This document shows positions 63,969-64,000 of a DNA stretch of 64,000 bases, piece by piece; within the stretch, counting starts at the first letter, position 1; every line of letters starts with the position of its first letter. The DNA is taken from positions 1-64,000 of the forward strand of contig NZ_JAAALB010000030.1 of assembly GCF_009905545.1 (NCBI RefSeq), given 5' to 3'. The stretch comes from Cellulophaga sp. BC115SP (lineage in GTDB: Bacteria; Bacteroidota; Bacteroidia; Cytophagales; Spirosomataceae). A model generated the notes under the pieces. That model saw only the letters and a list, made by a program, of their open reading frames with translations, was not told where the DNA came from and made no database searches. The translations under genes and the position numbers were made by a program.

Positions 63969-64000
63969 GATGTCAATATTTTTACAGATAAATTGTACAA

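Noticed and set aside
1-64000. CRISPR array, tRNA, rRNA, prophage or transposase
   Set aside because: I looked for regular short repeats with spacers, tRNA T-loop words and transposase motifs and saw none; the dispersed repeats are too far apart and non-coding.

Overview
The window looks like a chromosomal segment of a Bacteroidota bacterium, most likely a Cytophagales / Spirosomaceae-type environmental species. The evidence is three SusC/SusD pairs, an ECF sigma-FecR pair, a type IX secretion C-terminal domain, DUF4270 and single-domain glycogen-synthase-like proteins, scarce Shine-Dalgarno sequences, and promoters of the Bacteroidetes form (TTG, about 19-22 nt, TAnnTTTG). The DNA is AT-rich throughout. 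I see no rRNA, tRNA, CRISPR array, transposase or prophage gene.

Layout. 1-3300: metE (minus) behind a clear cobalamin riboswitch, separated from it by a 205-bp repeat with inverted ends. 3613-6689: a three-gene ABC export operon (adaptor, FtsX-type permease, ATPase). 6690-6911: a large imperfect inverted repeat between convergent units. 6912-9405: rpiB, a LOG-family gene and aroB. 9535-21218: a DeoR-family regulator divergent from two tandem SusC/SusD pairs and a DUF4397 lipoprotein. 21402-26767: NAGPA-like glycosidase, glmS, DUF4270 lipoprotein and glycogen-synthase-like protein (all minus). 27090-30959: panC, panD, a YbhN-like membrane protein, rfaE2 and a YugP-type zinc peptidase. 31291-39521: amino-acid permease, GT2, PspC, two cold-shock proteins, lysS and a DUF885 lipoprotein. 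39838-42543: an orphan multi-PAS histidine kinase. 42652-58776: a minus-strand pectin utilisation locus. 58902-63672: FUSC protein, beta-barrel protein, radA and truA.

The pectin locus is the main accessory system. Its gene order is ECF sigma, FecR, SusC with an N-terminal STN signalling domain, SusD, DUF5123-type beta-helix lipoprotein, PL10 pectate lyase lipoprotein, a 1453-residue PL1 pectate lyase / CE8 pectin methylesterase fusion with a T9SS sorting domain, and a second CE8 esterase. The inferred model is that secreted or surface enzymes de-esterify and cleave pectin, SusC/SusD import the oligogalacturonides, and the occupied STN receptor signals through FecR to release the sigma factor. 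A strong terminator-like hairpin inside this operon, just before the PL10 start, probably reduces downstream transcription.

The intergenic DNA is unusually structured. At least four families of short non-coding repeats recur: a 205-bp MITE-like element, a GCGGTCGAAAA hairpin with small GACGCAA palindromes, an imperfect palindrome ending in a conserved ACTAACTT box, and a 19-bp word. Most copies sit at gene ends, some where terminators are expected, and one lies inside the metE leader. Other features worth attention are candidate DeoR operators, a possible small RNA at the right edge, and a GTG start that overlaps the preceding stop codon.
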